Part shown: positions 48,632 through 60,690 of the stretch, in pieces | Layout: every line of letters begins with the position of its first letter | Position numbering within the stretch: the stretch's first letter is position 1 | Source: Symbiodinium natans | Lineage: Eukaryota > Sar > Dinophyceae > Suessiales > Symbiodiniaceae | DNA length: 64,000 nucleotides | Reading direction: 5' to 3' | NCBI GenBank assembly: GCA_905221605.1 | Contig: CAJNDS010002763.1 | Location: 130,001 to 194,000 of the forward strand | Translations under genes and position numbers: made by a program | Notes under the pieces: generated by a model | What the model saw: only the letters and a program-made list of their open reading frames with translations | Told to the model about the DNA's origin: nothing | Database searches by the model: none

Positions 48632-49192
48632 TCTGGAAACTTTCGGAAACTCTGGCCTCTAGTCACTGCTGACCAAAGTCAACTTCCCGCGCGCGAGGGC
48701 CGTATGTGAGGGGCCAGCATGGGGGCAGAAAGTCCGCAATATGGTATTTCTCAAGTTTCAAATTCGTTTCCATAGTTTCAAATTAGTTTCCAATCAGTTT
48801 CAAATTAGTTTCAAAATCCAGTTGCAAAATCGCTGTTAAGGGGGAATTGCAGTTTTTGTCCGCGCTTTTTGAAAACCAGGAACCTCTGAGATTCCTTCAT
48901 TTTTTGACTTGCGCGTAGAAAAATGCAGTTTCCCCTTAACAGCGATTTTGCAACTGGATTTTGAAACTATTTTGAAACTAATTTGAAACTACGGAAACGA
49001 ATTTGAAACTTGAAAAACGCGGCATTTCTGCTCTTTGGCGCTTGGCCACAACCGAGCAAGAGGAGAGCTTCGGCTTGCTGCGAAAAGTACATCTCCGACA
49101 TTCTTCCGAAAAGCCATTGCAGCAACAGCGTTTGCCAAGGCAGCCACGCAGTCACAAGTCAGAAAATAATCTTGTCCCCAGTTTCCAGACTG
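48632..49192. repeat. 561-bp tandem unit, copy 2
   Basis: Near-identical to copy 1; differences seen near 48907 (GAATT/GACTT) and 48992 (ACTACTG/ACTACGG). The hairpin arms are kept. Confidence 0.9.
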
Positions 49193-49748
49193 TTGATGGA
49201 CGAAATCCTGCATCACTTTTACTACGCACGTCATCCCTTCCAAACCCTGAATCTTAACATTGCTGTCCTTGCAATGCTTCGAAAGTGCATGTGTGTGAAT
49301 GACCGAAATCCTGCATCACCCATATGCGCACGCAACATTGAAATTCGAGGGGCGCGGGGAGCTCGATTGCCAACCGTCGCACGCGTGTAACGTAGATGGT
49401 CATGCAAGATTTTGTCCATCCACAGTATCAGGAACCTGGAGCTTCGGGTTCAGGTTATCGGGTGTAGGGTTTCGGGCAACCCTGTTCTTTTCAAACACGC
49501 AGAAACATGTGATTCACAACGCTTTCATCAAGGGAACAGTGCTTATTCTGTGCATGAACGAAACATTTCTAATCCAGAATGCCGGACGATATCAACCCTA
49601 TACCCTAATGTCATCCCTTGAGTTTTAAGCGAAACTCAAAGCCCCCTGAACCTAAAGCCCGAAACAAGCCCCAAACTCCTATACCCGAACCTTTAACCCT
49701 AAGCCCAGTATAAGCCCTAAAGCCCTAGACCCTTTGTAAACCCTCAGA

Positions 49749-49830
49749 CCCAGGACGGGCCGCTCGAACGACCGGTCGCCTGAGTTCGTGGCGTTGGCGA
49801 TCCCACCCAGGACCGTCCCGTGGCGGCTAT
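49749..49830 (-). CDS. Exon-like island on minus strand, partial CDS
   Basis: On the minus strand, CATAAG precedes and GTCTGAGG follows. The frame SRHGTVLGGIANATNSGDRS...FERPVLG is stop-free with balanced composition. Confidence 0.4.
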
Positions 49831-50156
49831 CTTATGGGGCTTTCAGAGGCTTTTAGTTGGGAATTACAAGGAATTTTCGGGCCCTAAACCCTAAACCCTA
49901 AACCCTAAACCCACTTCAGGGTTTGGGACTTGGGGCACGGGGTTATCAGACTTGGGGCTTTCTGTGTAGGAATCGAGGCTTGTCGGGCTTACGATGGCCT
50001 TGCTTCGGGGTCCAGAACCCCTCCCTTAAGGACCCTGTACCCTAAACCCTAAACCCTAAACTCCAAACCCCAAACCCTAACCCTAAACCCTAAACCCTAA
50101 ACAGAACCGTTGCTCACCCTCCCAACCTTCGTTCTTGTCCCCGCGCTGCCGCTCAG

Positions 50157-50232
50157 GCCTTTTTCGTCCATCAGCACCCAGGCGGGATCTGTGAATCACC
50201 GAACCCCGAAGTTGAGCACCCCTTCGCCCCCA
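50157..50232 (+). CDS. Exon-like island, partial CDS
   Basis: GCCGCTCAG precedes and GTGAACTTG follows; the frame AFFVHQHPGGICESPNPEVE... is stop-free. Confidence 0.35.
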
Positions 50233-50878
50233 GTGAACTTGTTCCTGAAGCTAAGAATTCAAGACCCTAAACCCTAAACCCTAAACCCTAAACCCTAAAC
50301 CCTAAAGAATGAGGTAGCCTATAGAATCCCTTCAAGGGAAGATCTAATGCCCTACTTCCCTCATTCCCTGTATAATCCCTGAAAGGGTAGATGTAGGGCC
50401 TTATCTCCCTAAACCCTAAACCCTAAACCCTAAACCCTAAACCCTAAACCCTAAACCCTAAAACCAGCATCTTCCCATCCCCGAGATACCCTAATCCCTC
50501 AACCCTATATGAAGTAGGGTTTTTATTTCTTGTACTGCGGACTCGAGGTCGTGAATCATATCAAGGTGAGACAGCTCTTGTGCCCCCAAAAGGACACCCA
50601 ATACATACATACATATATATGTATATATATATATATACACTCACCAATAGACAAAACCAATAACAGTAATATAAACCCTGTTTCGTAGACGCTCCTCAGA
50701 TGGTAGTCCTTTTTGGGCTGCTTGAAATACATAGGGGGCCGTGGTAAACCAGGAATCAACAGGGGCCATGGTTTCACCATGCACTGTAGGACCTAAACCC
50801 TAAACCCTAAACCCTAAACCCTAAACCCTAAACCCTAAACCCTAAACCCTAAACCCTAAACCCTAAACCCTAAACCCC

Positions 50879-50983
50879 TTGCCGGAGCCTTGGGAGGAAT
50901 TGAGCTGGTCTTCTTGCTACGCGGCTCCATGCACGAGGCCCCTCTGACCAAAGCGCTGATGCTGGACACTTGGAGGTTCATGG
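50879..50983 (-). CDS. Exon-like island on minus strand, possible first exon
   Basis: Minus-strand ATG opens MNLQVSSISALVRGASCMEP...SKKTSSIPPKAPAR, ending at GGTTTAGGG. The ATG and exit border make a first exon plausible. Confidence 0.35.
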
Positions 50984-51056
50984 TACTTATAACCCTACTT
51001 GTAACTGTACTTATAAGCCCCCCCAAGTCCCCTAAGTAGGCTATAAGTAGACTTTT

Positions 51057-51127
51057 CACTTTATGGAATTAGGTACCCAAAAACCCATACTGAATAGGGT
51101 CTTGGGATACCTAAGTCCATAATAGTA
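51057..51127. mobile_element. Small imperfect inverted-repeat element
   Basis: ACTTTATGGAATTAGGTACC on the left pairs imperfectly with GGGATACCTAAGTCCATAAT on the right. Non-coding, about 70 bp. Confidence 0.35.
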
Positions 51128-52296
51128 GTACAAATGGACCCTCAGGGTTCGCCCTGAAGAAGGGGAAAAGGTGCCGCAATCGTCATCAGGTCGATATTCG
51201 ACTACGTGGCGTGGAAATTGAACAGCCTGGCCTTACTAGATGTAGGTCTGAGTCGGAAGTTGGAGGGTATAGGTGTCTTGCAGGGAGGAGAAGGCATCTC
51301 ATCCCAGAGCAGCGGCCCCCCTAATGTCAGCAAACCCTAAACCCTAAACCCTAAACCCTAAACCCTAAACCCTAAACCCTAAACCCTAAACCCTAAACCC
51401 TAAACCCTAAACCCTAAACCCTAAACCCAATTCCCGTGCCCTGAGAAGGTTCGATTGGAGGATCCGCCTCACATAGACCGCCGGGCGCACAGCAGGGGTC
51501 GTGCAGAGGGGTGTGGTTGTGAGCACTTCTCAAGTCAAGTGAACATGTTATCGTATCTAGGACTCAGAGTAGGCCCTAACTCCATTTGTTTAGTTCTTTT
51601 TGGGCTTAGATATCCTAACCCCTTATCAACCAATGCCTATAGAAACTGACTCCATTCAGGAGAGCTATGTCCCAAACTTATTTGAAGAAGTGCGTGCGCG
51701 TGCTTGCCTTGTGAATCTGGCGGTTGTGGTGCGAGTTTGAGCATGCCAGTGGTGCATGAGCGGCCCGTACTTTGTCTTTGACCTGGCACAACTCCCGCCC
51801 TAACCACGTGCTTTCCGGGACCCCATTTGGAAGAGCTATTAAAATACTCGGGTGTACACTAAACCCTAAACCCTAAACCCTAAACCCTAAACCCTAAACC
51901 CTAGAGCCTAGACCCTAGACCCTAGATCCTAGACCCTAGACCCTAAACCCTAACCCTAAACCCTAAACCCTAAACCTCCCGGCATCACCCGCCCTACACC
52001 TAACAACTCTTTTTAAAAGCCCAAAGCTCCCAGAGCCCAAGCCCCAAACCCCCAGAACGCCCTGCAACTAACCCAAAACACATCCTGCCTCGTCCAGGCA
52101 TTCTAAGGGTAGTTACATGGCCCCTGAATATTGCCCCTTAACTTCTTTAAAGGGTTCTGAAGTACGGGCTCTCGGGTTGTATAGAGCATATAAGGGGTAT
52201 ATGAGGTTTTTTTTGGGAGGTGCTGTGGGGGTCGGGATATTTATTTACAATATATTCCTTTATGGTCCTGTTGCAATTGTACTATAATACCCCCCG

Positions 52297-52303
52297 CCCC
52301 CCG

Positions 52304-52347
<44 letters not shown>

Positions 52348-52352
52348 AAACA
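52297..52352. repeat. C-run/A-run junction
   Basis: A very long C tract (with a few interruptions at its left) followed at once by an A tract; likely unstable in replication and hard to sequence accurately. Confidence 0.9.
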
Positions 52353-53054
52353 TATAATAAAAACAATAAATACATAAAACTATTCTAAATATCAAGGCCC
52401 CTATATTGCCTGCATTCCCTTGTTTGGGGGGTCGTTCCTCCTCAGTTTCATCGAGCAAAAGAAGGGCCCTTATTCACTTTTTTCGGGTTCAGGTTCCCTT
52501 GTAAGGGTTTAGGGTTTAGGGTTTAGGGTTTCGGGTTTAAGCCCCATTAAACCAAAAAGGCTAGGTTACTCTTGGGCCCAGTAATTCTCGTTGGGCTTAT
52601 CCCCACTTTTGCCAAGCACACCGGAGGCAGGGATTCCTCAGTAACGTTGGCGAGGGTAGATATTTGGAAACCCTAAACCCTAAACCCTAAACCCTAAACC
52701 CTAAACCCTAAACCCTAAACCCTAAACCCTAAACCCTAAACCCCTTTCTTGGGGGATGCGAGTATAAGAATGACCTAAGTACTTCAACCCCTAGACCCCT
52801 GAATCCCGATGGGTGGGGGGTTCCGACATTCGGGGCACCTGTTGGGGGTCTTTCTGATAAGGGAATCCTACTATTTTGGGGCTGGATTTTAGGGTTTCGG
52901 GCTTAGGGTTTAGGGTTTTTAGGGGTCCCCTAAATTCGTAAACCCCATGTCCCCACCTCACACAGCTTCAGAACCCCTAAACCCTAAACCCTAAACCCTA
53001 AACCCTAAACCCTAATTAAACCCTAAACCCTAAACCCTTAGCAGCACTGCCCAG

Positions 53055-53130
53055 GGGCTTGCATGGAGGCCTTTGCACCGTACGACCTCCGCAATCCGGA
53101 GCAGCTGTCTCCGCATGTTGAAGGGCTGGG
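53055..53130 (+). CDS. Exon-like island, partial CDS
   Basis: GCCCAG precedes; the frame ACMEAFAPYDLRNPEQLSPH... is stop-free into the next TTTAGGG-type tract. Right border uncertain. A further island at about 53723-53778 (after TTGCCAG, before GTCCATTTAGG) reads EEGTASPDAPLAPAKK. Confidence 0.4.
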
Positions 53131-53394
53131 TTTACTTAGGTTTTGGGTTTGGGGTTTAGGGTTTGGGGTTTAGGGTTTAGGGTTTAGGGTTTAATTCGGT
53201 ATTTAGGGTCTTTGGAGCCTCAACTTCCTCTAAGGTGTAGGGTTTCACTCGGGTTTAGGGTTCGGGGGTATGGTTTTGGCATCTTCGGGTGCCCTTGTTG
53301 CCTTTGCAGGATGTCGCTCTTGTATGAACCGAAGCTAACAACAAAAGAAGCGGGTGCAGGTTTGCCCTTCTAGGACCTAAGCCCTAATCCCTCC

Positions 53395-53537
53395 CCCTAA
53401 TAGTACCCCCCCCCCCCCTCTACCCCCGAATATTAAAAACCCCCCCACATACTATAATATATCTATAATGGGGGGTATTTAATATTAGGGGTAGGGGGGG
53501 GGGGGGGGGGGGGGGAGGGATCGAATATTAGGGGAGG
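53395..53537. repeat. Imperfect palindrome with C-runs and G-runs
   Basis: TACCCCCGAATATTAAAAACCCCCC on the left mirrors GGGGGGTATTTAATATTAGGGGTA on the right around a TA-rich centre; outer C-rich and G-rich runs extend the pairing. Non-coding foldback. Confidence 0.6.
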
Positions 53538-54242
53538 AAATTAAGCCCTAAGCCCTAAGCCCAGGTTGCTAGGAGCTCAGTTTTTTGTTGGGCCCTCGTT
53601 ACGAAGCCAAGTCTATGAGCTTGTTCGGGTCGCTTGGATTCCCTCAGACTTCGATGTCGGGTGCTCCCTCAAACCCCTAAATCCCTACACCCTTAAACAC
53701 CTCTAAACCCTCTTGCCTTGCCAGCTTGCTTCTTGGAAGAAGGTACCGCTTCGCCCGACGCGCCTTTAGCGCCGGCAAAGAAGGTCCATTTAGGGTTCGG
53801 GGTTTGGGGTTTGGGGTTTAGGTTTAGGGTTTAGGGTTTAGGGTTTAGGTTTAGGGTTTAGGATTCAGGGTTTTGGGTTTAGGGTCTAGGGTCTAGGGTT
53901 TAGGGCTCGTGTTGCACTTGGGCCACATGGGTCGCAGCTTCGATGATTTCGTTTGGAGGCGTTTACGGTTTTAGGGTTGAGTTTTTGCGTGGATGTTGGG
54001 GTTTCGTTACCAACCTCTGGAATGCTAGGAGTCAAACGTTGTGGCTTCAGGTTTGGGCTTCTTTTCTGGCTTGCGTAGGGTTCAGAGCGTTCGTTCGAAG
54101 GCTTACTGGCCGAAACATCCCGCAGGCCTCCGTCAACCACACCCTGCAAGCCCCAGATCCTGTTTTGCCTTGGGGTTTAGGGTTTGGGTTTGGGTCTAGG
54201 GTTCAGGTTTAGGGTTTAGTGTTTAGGGTTTAGGGGGGAGGG

Positions 54243-56826
54243 CCTATTTTTTTGGGTCTTTTTTTTTTTTTTTTTGGGCCTTTTTTTTTTTTTTTTTTAT
54301 TTTCCTGGTTTTTCCTAAGAAAACCACCATTCCCTCCACATTTTTAAAGGATTTGATGCATTTTCGTGGTTTTTCGTACGAAAAACAGTAATTTCTCTGT
54401 GGTTTCATAGGAAAGCGTTATTTCTGGTAGGTTTTAGAAGGAAAGAAGGAAAGAAAGGAAGGAAGCAAGGATGAAAGAAAGGAAGAAAACACGGAAGGAA
54501 GGAAGGAAGAAAGGAGGGAAGGAAGAAAGGACGGAAGCAAGGAAGGAAGAAAGGAAGGAAGAAAGGAAGGAAGCAAGGAAGGAAGAAAGGAAGCGTGCTT
54601 CGAAGCCCAAGAAACTAGTTGAAAAACATCGTGTGAGCATTGTGTTTGCAAATGGGGGGGGCTGCGCCCCCCCCAACCCCCCGCTTTTTTTCAGCCGATG
54701 CCCAAGAAACTGGTTGAAACGCATCATGTGAGCAGGGTGTTTGCAGAACCCCGCTTCTTTCAAGCTGTACCAAGCGTGCTTCAAAGCCCAAGAAACAAGT
54801 TGAAAAGCATCGTGTGAGCATTGTGTTTGCAAATGGGGGGGGCTGCGCCCCCCCCAACCCCCCCGCTTTTTCTTTTTTTTTAAGCCGTGCAGAGCGCGCT
54901 TCAAAGCCCAAGAAACTTGTTGACACCCATCATGTGAGCAGGGTGGTTGCAAATGGGGGGCGCAGACCCCCCAAGCTTCTTTGAAGCCGTTCAAAGCCCA
55001 AGAAACTAGTTGAAAAAACATCGTGTGAGCATTGTGTTTGCAAATGGGGGGGGCTGCGCCCCCCCCAACCCCCCCGCTTTTTTTTTAAGCCGTGCAGAGC
55101 GTGCTTCAAAGCCCAAGAAACTTGTTGACACCCATCATGTGAGCATGGTGTTTGCAAATGGGGGGGGGGCTGCGCCCCCCCCCAACCCCCCACCGCTTCT
55201 TTTAAGCCGTACCAAGCGTGCTTCAAAGCCCAAGAAACTAGTTGAAAAACATCGTGTGAGCATTGTGCTTGCAAATGGGGGGGCTGCGCCCCCCCCAACC
55301 CCCCCCGCTTTTTTTAAGCCGTGCAGAGCGCGCTTCAAAGCCCAAGAAACTTGTTGACACCCATCATGTGAGCAGGGTGTTTGCAAATGGGGGGCGCAGA
55401 CCCCCCAAGCTTCTTTTAAGCCGTTCAAAGCCCAAGAAACTAGTTGAAAAACATCGTGTGAGCATTGTGTTTGCAAATGGGGGGGGCTGCGAGCCGAAGC
55501 CCAAGAAACTAGTTGAAACCCATCATGTGAGCAGGGTTTTTGCAGATGGGGGGCACAGCCCCCCCAACCCCCCCCCCCCGCTTTTTTTAAGCCGTACCAA
55601 GCGTGCTTCAAAGCCCAAGAAACTAGTTGAAAAGCATCGTGTGAGCATTGTGTTTGCAAATGGGGGGGGGGCTGCGCCCCCCCCAACCCCCCCGCTTTTT
55701 TTAAGCCGTGCAGAGCGCGCTTCAAAGCCCAAGAAACTTGTTGACACCCATCATGTGAGTAGGGTGTTTGCAAATGGGGGGCGCAGACCCCCCAACCCCC
55801 CCCCGCTTCTTTTAAGCCCAAGAAACTAGTTGAAAAACATCGTGTGAGCATTGTGTTTGCAAATGGGGGGGCTGCGCCCCCCCCCAACCCCCCCGCTTTT
55901 TTTCAGCCGAAGCCCAAGAAACTAGTTGAAACCCATCATGTGAGCAGGGTGTTTGCAGATGGGGGGCACAGCCCCCCCAACCCCCCCCCCCGCTTCTTTT
56001 AAGCCGTACCAAGCGTGCTTCAAAGCCCGAGAAACTAGTTGAAAAAAAAGTATGAATCCGATGAAAATATAGAGGGAATGATAGAAACCAAGAAAACGAA
56101 CCAAATAGGTTTTCCCTAGGACAAACTAAGGAAAAGCAACGTACGCTTTGACGTTTGACGAAATCCGTCCAAAATGTAATCAGAAGAGGGTTTCCTTAGG
56201 AAAAACCAACGAAAACCTCGTTTTTTTTTCAAACCGTGCAGAGCGTGCTTCAAAGCCCAAAAAACTTGTTGACACCGACCCCCCCCCCGCTTCTTTTAAG
56301 TCGTACCAAGCGTGCTTCAAAGCCCGAGAAACTAGTTGAAAAACATCGTTTGAGCATTGTGTTTGCAAATGGGGGGGGCTGCGCCCCCCCCCCGAACCCC
56401 CCCGCTCTTTTTTTTTGGAAGCCGTGCAAAGCGTGCTTCAAAGCCCAAGAGGTGTTTGCAAGTGGGGGGGCTGCGCCCCCCCGCCCCCCCCCCGACCCCC
56501 CCTCCCGCTTCTTTTAAGTCGTACCAAGCGTGCTTCAAAGCCCAAGAAACGAAGGAAATGACAGGATATCTGTCCAAAATGTAAGGAAAATAGGGTTTTC
56601 CCCCTAAGAAAAACCAAGGAAAACCTAAGGGAAATTACAGGAAATCCGTCCAAAATGTAAAAAATAACATAGGTTTTTCCCTATGAAAAACCAACGAAAA
56701 CCTAAGGGAAATGACAGAAAATCCGTCCAAAATGTAAGGAAAGTAGGTTTTCCTAGAGAAAACCAAGAAAATCGACCAAGAAAAAAAAAAGAAAGGCCAA
56801 AAAAAAAAAAGACCCAAAAAAAAACT
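54243..56826. mobile_element. 2.6-kb inverted-repeat element carrying a hairpin-monomer array
   Basis: The left end (T-runs separated by GGGTC and GGGCC, then TTTTCCTGGTTTTTCCTAAG) is the reverse complement, with mismatches, of the right end (AAAACCAAGAAAATCGACC... A-runs separated by GGCC and GACCC), giving terminal inverted repeats of roughly 80 bp. Inside lie a purine (GGAAGGAAAGAA)n stretch (54440-54595), the monomer array, and CCGTCCAAAATGTAAGGAAA-type subrepeats (56150-56750). No transposase seen. Confidence 0.6.
54600..56560. repeat. Tandem array of about 90-120-bp monomers with G/C hairpins
   Basis: About 19 monomers anchored by AAGCCCAAGAAACTAGTTGA. Each typically continues CATCGTGTGAGCATTGTGTT, TGCAAATGGGGGG, then GGGGGGC-TGC-GCCCCCC (a perfect hairpin), CAACCCCCCGCTTTTTTTAA. 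Two subtypes alternate: GTGTGAGCATTG with CTGCG, and CATGTGAGCAGGG with GCGCAGAC. Open frames through it encode only the repeat. Confidence 0.9.
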
Positions 56827-56989
56827 CCACCCGTTTAGGGGTTAGGGTTTAGGGTTGAGGGTTTAGGGTTCAGGGTTCAGGGTTCAGGGTTCAGGGTTCA
56901 GGGTTTAGGGGCCCACATTCAGGGCGATGGCTGGCCAACGAGGTCGGAAGCATCCATCAGATCCTTGCTTGCAGTCTGATTCAGATAAA

Positions 56990-57067
56990 TTGGGATGTTC
57001 CACCTTGTACTAGCAGTCCTTCATAGGGGTTATAGTACCCGGGTTAGTATAATGGGGAACATCCCAA
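56990..57067. mobile_element. MITE-like inverted-repeat element, family D
   Basis: TTGGGATGTTCC at the left and GGAACATCCCAA at the right; 78 bp, interior GCAGTCCTTCATAGGGGTTA and TTAGTATAA as in the family D copy at 46146. Confidence 0.55.
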
Positions 57068-57477
57068 CACAGAAGCAAGGTCTTGTAAGGGTACGTCTCG
57101 GGGTGTTCTCCAAAATAGAGGAGAAAGGGTTCCTACGATAAAGCTCATACTACTCTGGCGGTATACTCAGGGGATCCTTTTTGAGAAGTACCCACATGCA
57201 GAAGTTGGGTTCAAAGACGCGTTACTACATACTCCGGATTCGGATTTTGGGGGGAGGTTGTTGGGTCTAGGGGCCTGGGTCTATGGATACGCTGGGTACG
57301 CGAATGTTGAATTTCATTTTGATCTTGCTGCGCTTGCTTCCTGCACACGTTGGCTAGCACTTAGGTGGTCGTAGGACAACTCTATACTTCTCAGAGGTTT
57401 CTCAGACCTAGAATTCGAAAGGGGCTACCCAATGGCTGCAATCTCCTATCCTTGGGGGCTTGGAACAAGAACTCCAC

Positions 57478-57567
57478 ATGAACAGCAAGGCCCCCAACAG
57501 CCCACACGCGGTACCCGAAGCAAGAGACGCAAGGACCTTCACCGAAGATGAGGAGCCGGGGCCCTTG
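57478..57567 (+). CDS. Exon-like island, partial CDS starting at ATG
   Basis: The frame MNSKAPNSPHAVPEARDART...TEDEEPGPLG is stop-free and hydrophilic. Possible first exon; gene not recognised. The surrounding 57070-57950 holds no other feature I can name. Confidence 0.3.
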
Positions 57568-59131
57568 GGTTCAGGGCTCCGGGTTTAGTTTACTGGACAA
57601 CCCCTACAAGCCCCTGTGACTCAGAAGTGAACTAGGGATCTTTGACTCTTCGCCCACTCCTGAATTACGGGGTGTGGAGTTTTCGGCTTAGGGTGGTGTA
57701 TCTGAATCGTAAGCTCAAAAGGAACCAGGGGAGTGAAAACGACGGGGGTGTAAGGGCCCCATATTCCCCAAACAAGCCTTAGTAAGCCCCAAAAAGGGAG
57801 TATGGGCCACTTGGTTCCTAATGATAAGTGCAGGGCGCCGATTTACATTGAGGCGGCCTAGCGTCTCGGGTATCACCATCTGACAAACTACCCGGCGCCC
57901 AACATACAGTAGCTCTGGCCCAACAACCCTTGAGAGAAGCTTTGCTTTGGGCCTGATTTTAGGGCAAGGGTTTAGGGTCCCTAAACCCTAAACCCTAAAC
58001 CCTAAACCCTAAACCCTAAACCCTAAACCCTAAACCCTAAACCCTAAACCCAAAGGGTTTTGGATTCAGGGGCTCACTGGCCTTGCGAATTTTCAAGTGA
58101 CACGCAGCAAGGTGCCTCATGATTGCCATGTGGCCGGGCCGCCGCTCGACTCTTAAAGGGTTTAGGGTTTAGGGTTTAGGGTTTAGGGTTTAGGGTTTAG
58201 GGTTTAGGGTTTAGGGTTCAGGGTTTCGGGCTTGGGCGTTTGTGGAGCTGACCTTATATACAAGAGCCCCAAAGATCTACTGTGTTTGAGGTTTCCTCAG
58301 ATCCCTGAACCCTCAACCCTAAACCCTAAACCCCTGTTGCTTTTTAGAAAGGGAACCTCCAACAACGCAGCCTTTGGGTTCGTAAGATACGATCCAGTGG
58401 TGCCCTGATTCCAGTCGTTTGTATCTTCGGGCGGTCATTCCTGGTCACGGTTTAGGGTTTCGGGTTTAGGGTTTAGGGTTTATGGTTTGGGGTTGGTTTT
58501 CGGCTTTGGGTTTAGGGTTTGCGTTTGTCGCTTCCAAACCCTAAACCCTAAACCCCTAAACGATGGGTCTGAGTTTTGGGTTCTAGGCTTGCTTTGGGGA
58601 CTTCGTTCGGGGCTACAAATGCTAAAGCCCCTGACCCGTCCACAAACCCCAGACCTCCTCCTATGCCCGAAACCTAAAAAGCCCAAAGCACGCAGTTGAC
58701 AACACTCTATCCCAAGATTGGGAGGAGCTTTCCAAGCCTAAACCCTAAACCCTAAACCCTAAACCCTAAACCCCCCAAACCCTAAGCCCCATCCTAGATG
58801 ATGGCCGGCCTTAGGCTTTGGGCTTTTTAGGTTTCGGGCATAGGAGGAGGTCTGGGGTTTGTGGACGGGTCAGGGGCTTTAGCATTTGTAAAGGTTTGGG
58901 GTTTGTTGAGGTCTTAGCGAGCTTAGAGTTTCGAGGTTTGCAACTTTTGTTTTGGGGGGGGGGGGGGGGTTTGGGGGGGGGGGGGGGGGAGGGCGCCTTC
59001 AGGTTGGTTGACTAGAGGCGCTTGAATGCCACAGTGGCGGGTTCCTAAACCCTAAACCCTAAAGCCCAAACCCCAAACCCTAAACCCTAAACCCTAAACA
59101 TCCCTAAACCCTTGTAAACCCTAAACCTTGA

Positions 59132-59212
59132 GGCTACGTCATCTTCTCGGATGACCAGCTCCCCGAGAACGTCTTCACGCCTGCCCTGGCCTCAAGGACA
59201 TGCAGCGATTGA
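59132..59212 (+). CDS. Exon-like island ending in a stop codon
   Basis: The frame GYVIFSDDQLPENVFTPALA...SRTCSD ends in TGA (59210-59212), so it could be a terminal exon. Left side is a CCCTAAA tract. Confidence 0.35.
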   Translation, partial: GYVIFSDDQLPENVFTPALASRTCSD

Positions 59213-59357
59213 GCATCCCCAGGGCTAGGGTTTAGGGTTTAGGGTTTAGGGTTTAGGGTTTAGGGTTTAGGGCTTAGGGCTTAGGGTTTAGGGTTTAGGG
59301 CTTAGGGTTTAGGGTTTAGGGTTTAGGGCTTAGGGCTTAGCACTTCGGGCTTAGGGC

Positions 59358-59510
59358 TTGGGATGTTGGCTTAATCGGGATTAAAATGGGGAGGGTACTA
59401 TAATCCCTATTATTAAGGACTCCTGTAGTAGGGATTATCATGGTAGGGGTGGGGGGGTGGGTACTAGAATCCCTGTTAAGGACTGTTCGTATATGGGGGA
59501 ACATCCCAAC
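59358..59510. mobile_element. MITE-like inverted-repeat element, family D (longer copy)
   Basis: TTGGGATGTT at the left, GGGGGAACATCCCAA at the right; the interior has AGGACTCCTGTAG and AGGACTGTTCGTAT, related to the other family D copies but with an internal repeat. Confidence 0.45.
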
Positions 59511-60156
59511 GCCCAGGGCCTTAGGGTTTAGGGTTTTTAGTGTTCGGCTACCGTGAACCCTGAACCCTAGATTGTGCTGTACTTACAGGAACTTTCCCTC
59601 CCAGTGCTGAGGGCAAACACACAAGCACACCCATTGTCCAAGTCGTCCTGCCCCCCCTAATTTTGAGGGTAGGGAGGTACCTGTTCCTGGCCAGGTCTTT
59701 TCCTTTGAAAACGCTTTTAGGACATGCATGGGCTGTGTGTGTAGAGATGGTTGGTTTGTTGTTTGGATGTGTGGTTGGGCGGCTTAGTGTGTCTCGCAGA
59801 CGTGGTGGCCTGCTTCAATGCCCTAAGTCGTCATGGACTTCAACCTTCATCCCCAAACCCCAACACTCTTGCCCACCGAGTTTAAGCTGTCGCCGCTGAA
59901 GAAGGATTGCCAAAAAAAAGATCCGAATCCCCTGCCCTAACATTAACCGCCCCGCCCCCCCCCCCCCCCCCCCGCCCAATCCCATATCCTGTGATCGTGT
60001 ATTGTTCTAACATGGGCCAACTATGGGTGATTCTGCAAATTTGGGGGGTCAGGGGGGGGGGGGGGGGTTGGGGGGGTGGGGGAAAATTGGGGGAAGGGCC
60101 GGAAGGGATGAATCGAACACAACGCCCATGGGAGCTTATCGAAATCCATGACCCTT

Positions 60157-60216
60157 GAGGTCAACCACTCCATCGAGAAGGAGGAGCGTGGGACCTTCCT
60201 GGCAGAGTCCTCCTGA
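60157..60216 (+). CDS. Exon-like island ending in a stop codon
   Basis: The frame EVNHSIEKEERGTFLAESS ends in TGA (60214-60216). Short; possible terminal exon. Confidence 0.3.
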   Translation, partial: EVNHSIEKEERGTFLAESS

Positions 60217-60690
60217 AGCCTCAGCCCTAAACCCTGAACCCTCGACCATGACTGAACCCTAAGCCCTAAGCCCTAAACCCACACCCTAAGTCCTAAACCC
60301 TACACCCTAAACCCTGAAACCCTAAACCCTCACCTGACCTGAGGGGTGCGCAAAAAAAGATGCTCGAAATCTCACCCCGGCTACCCGCCCAGCATTGGCT
60401 TTTAGGCTTCGGGGTTCAGGGTTTTGTGTTTATCGTTAACTCTTCTCTTGGAACGTTGTTTTTCAAGAGGGCTTGAGAGGGATTAACCTGGCATGAAAGG
60501 TGCTTTAGGGTTTCGGGTTCAGGAAAAGTGCAGCTTAACTTTTGGAATCCTAAACCCTAAACCCTAAACCCTAGACCCTAGACCCTAGACCCTAAACCCT
60601 AAACCCTAAACCCTAAACCCTAAACCCTAAACCCTAAACCCTAAACCCTGAACCCTAAACCCTAAACCCTAAGCGCTCTCAGAGTCGCAG

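Noticed and set aside
54434-56104. Open frames of up to 250 codons in the hairpin array
   Set aside because: They only translate the tandem monomer and the adjoining purine repeat; no independent coding signal.
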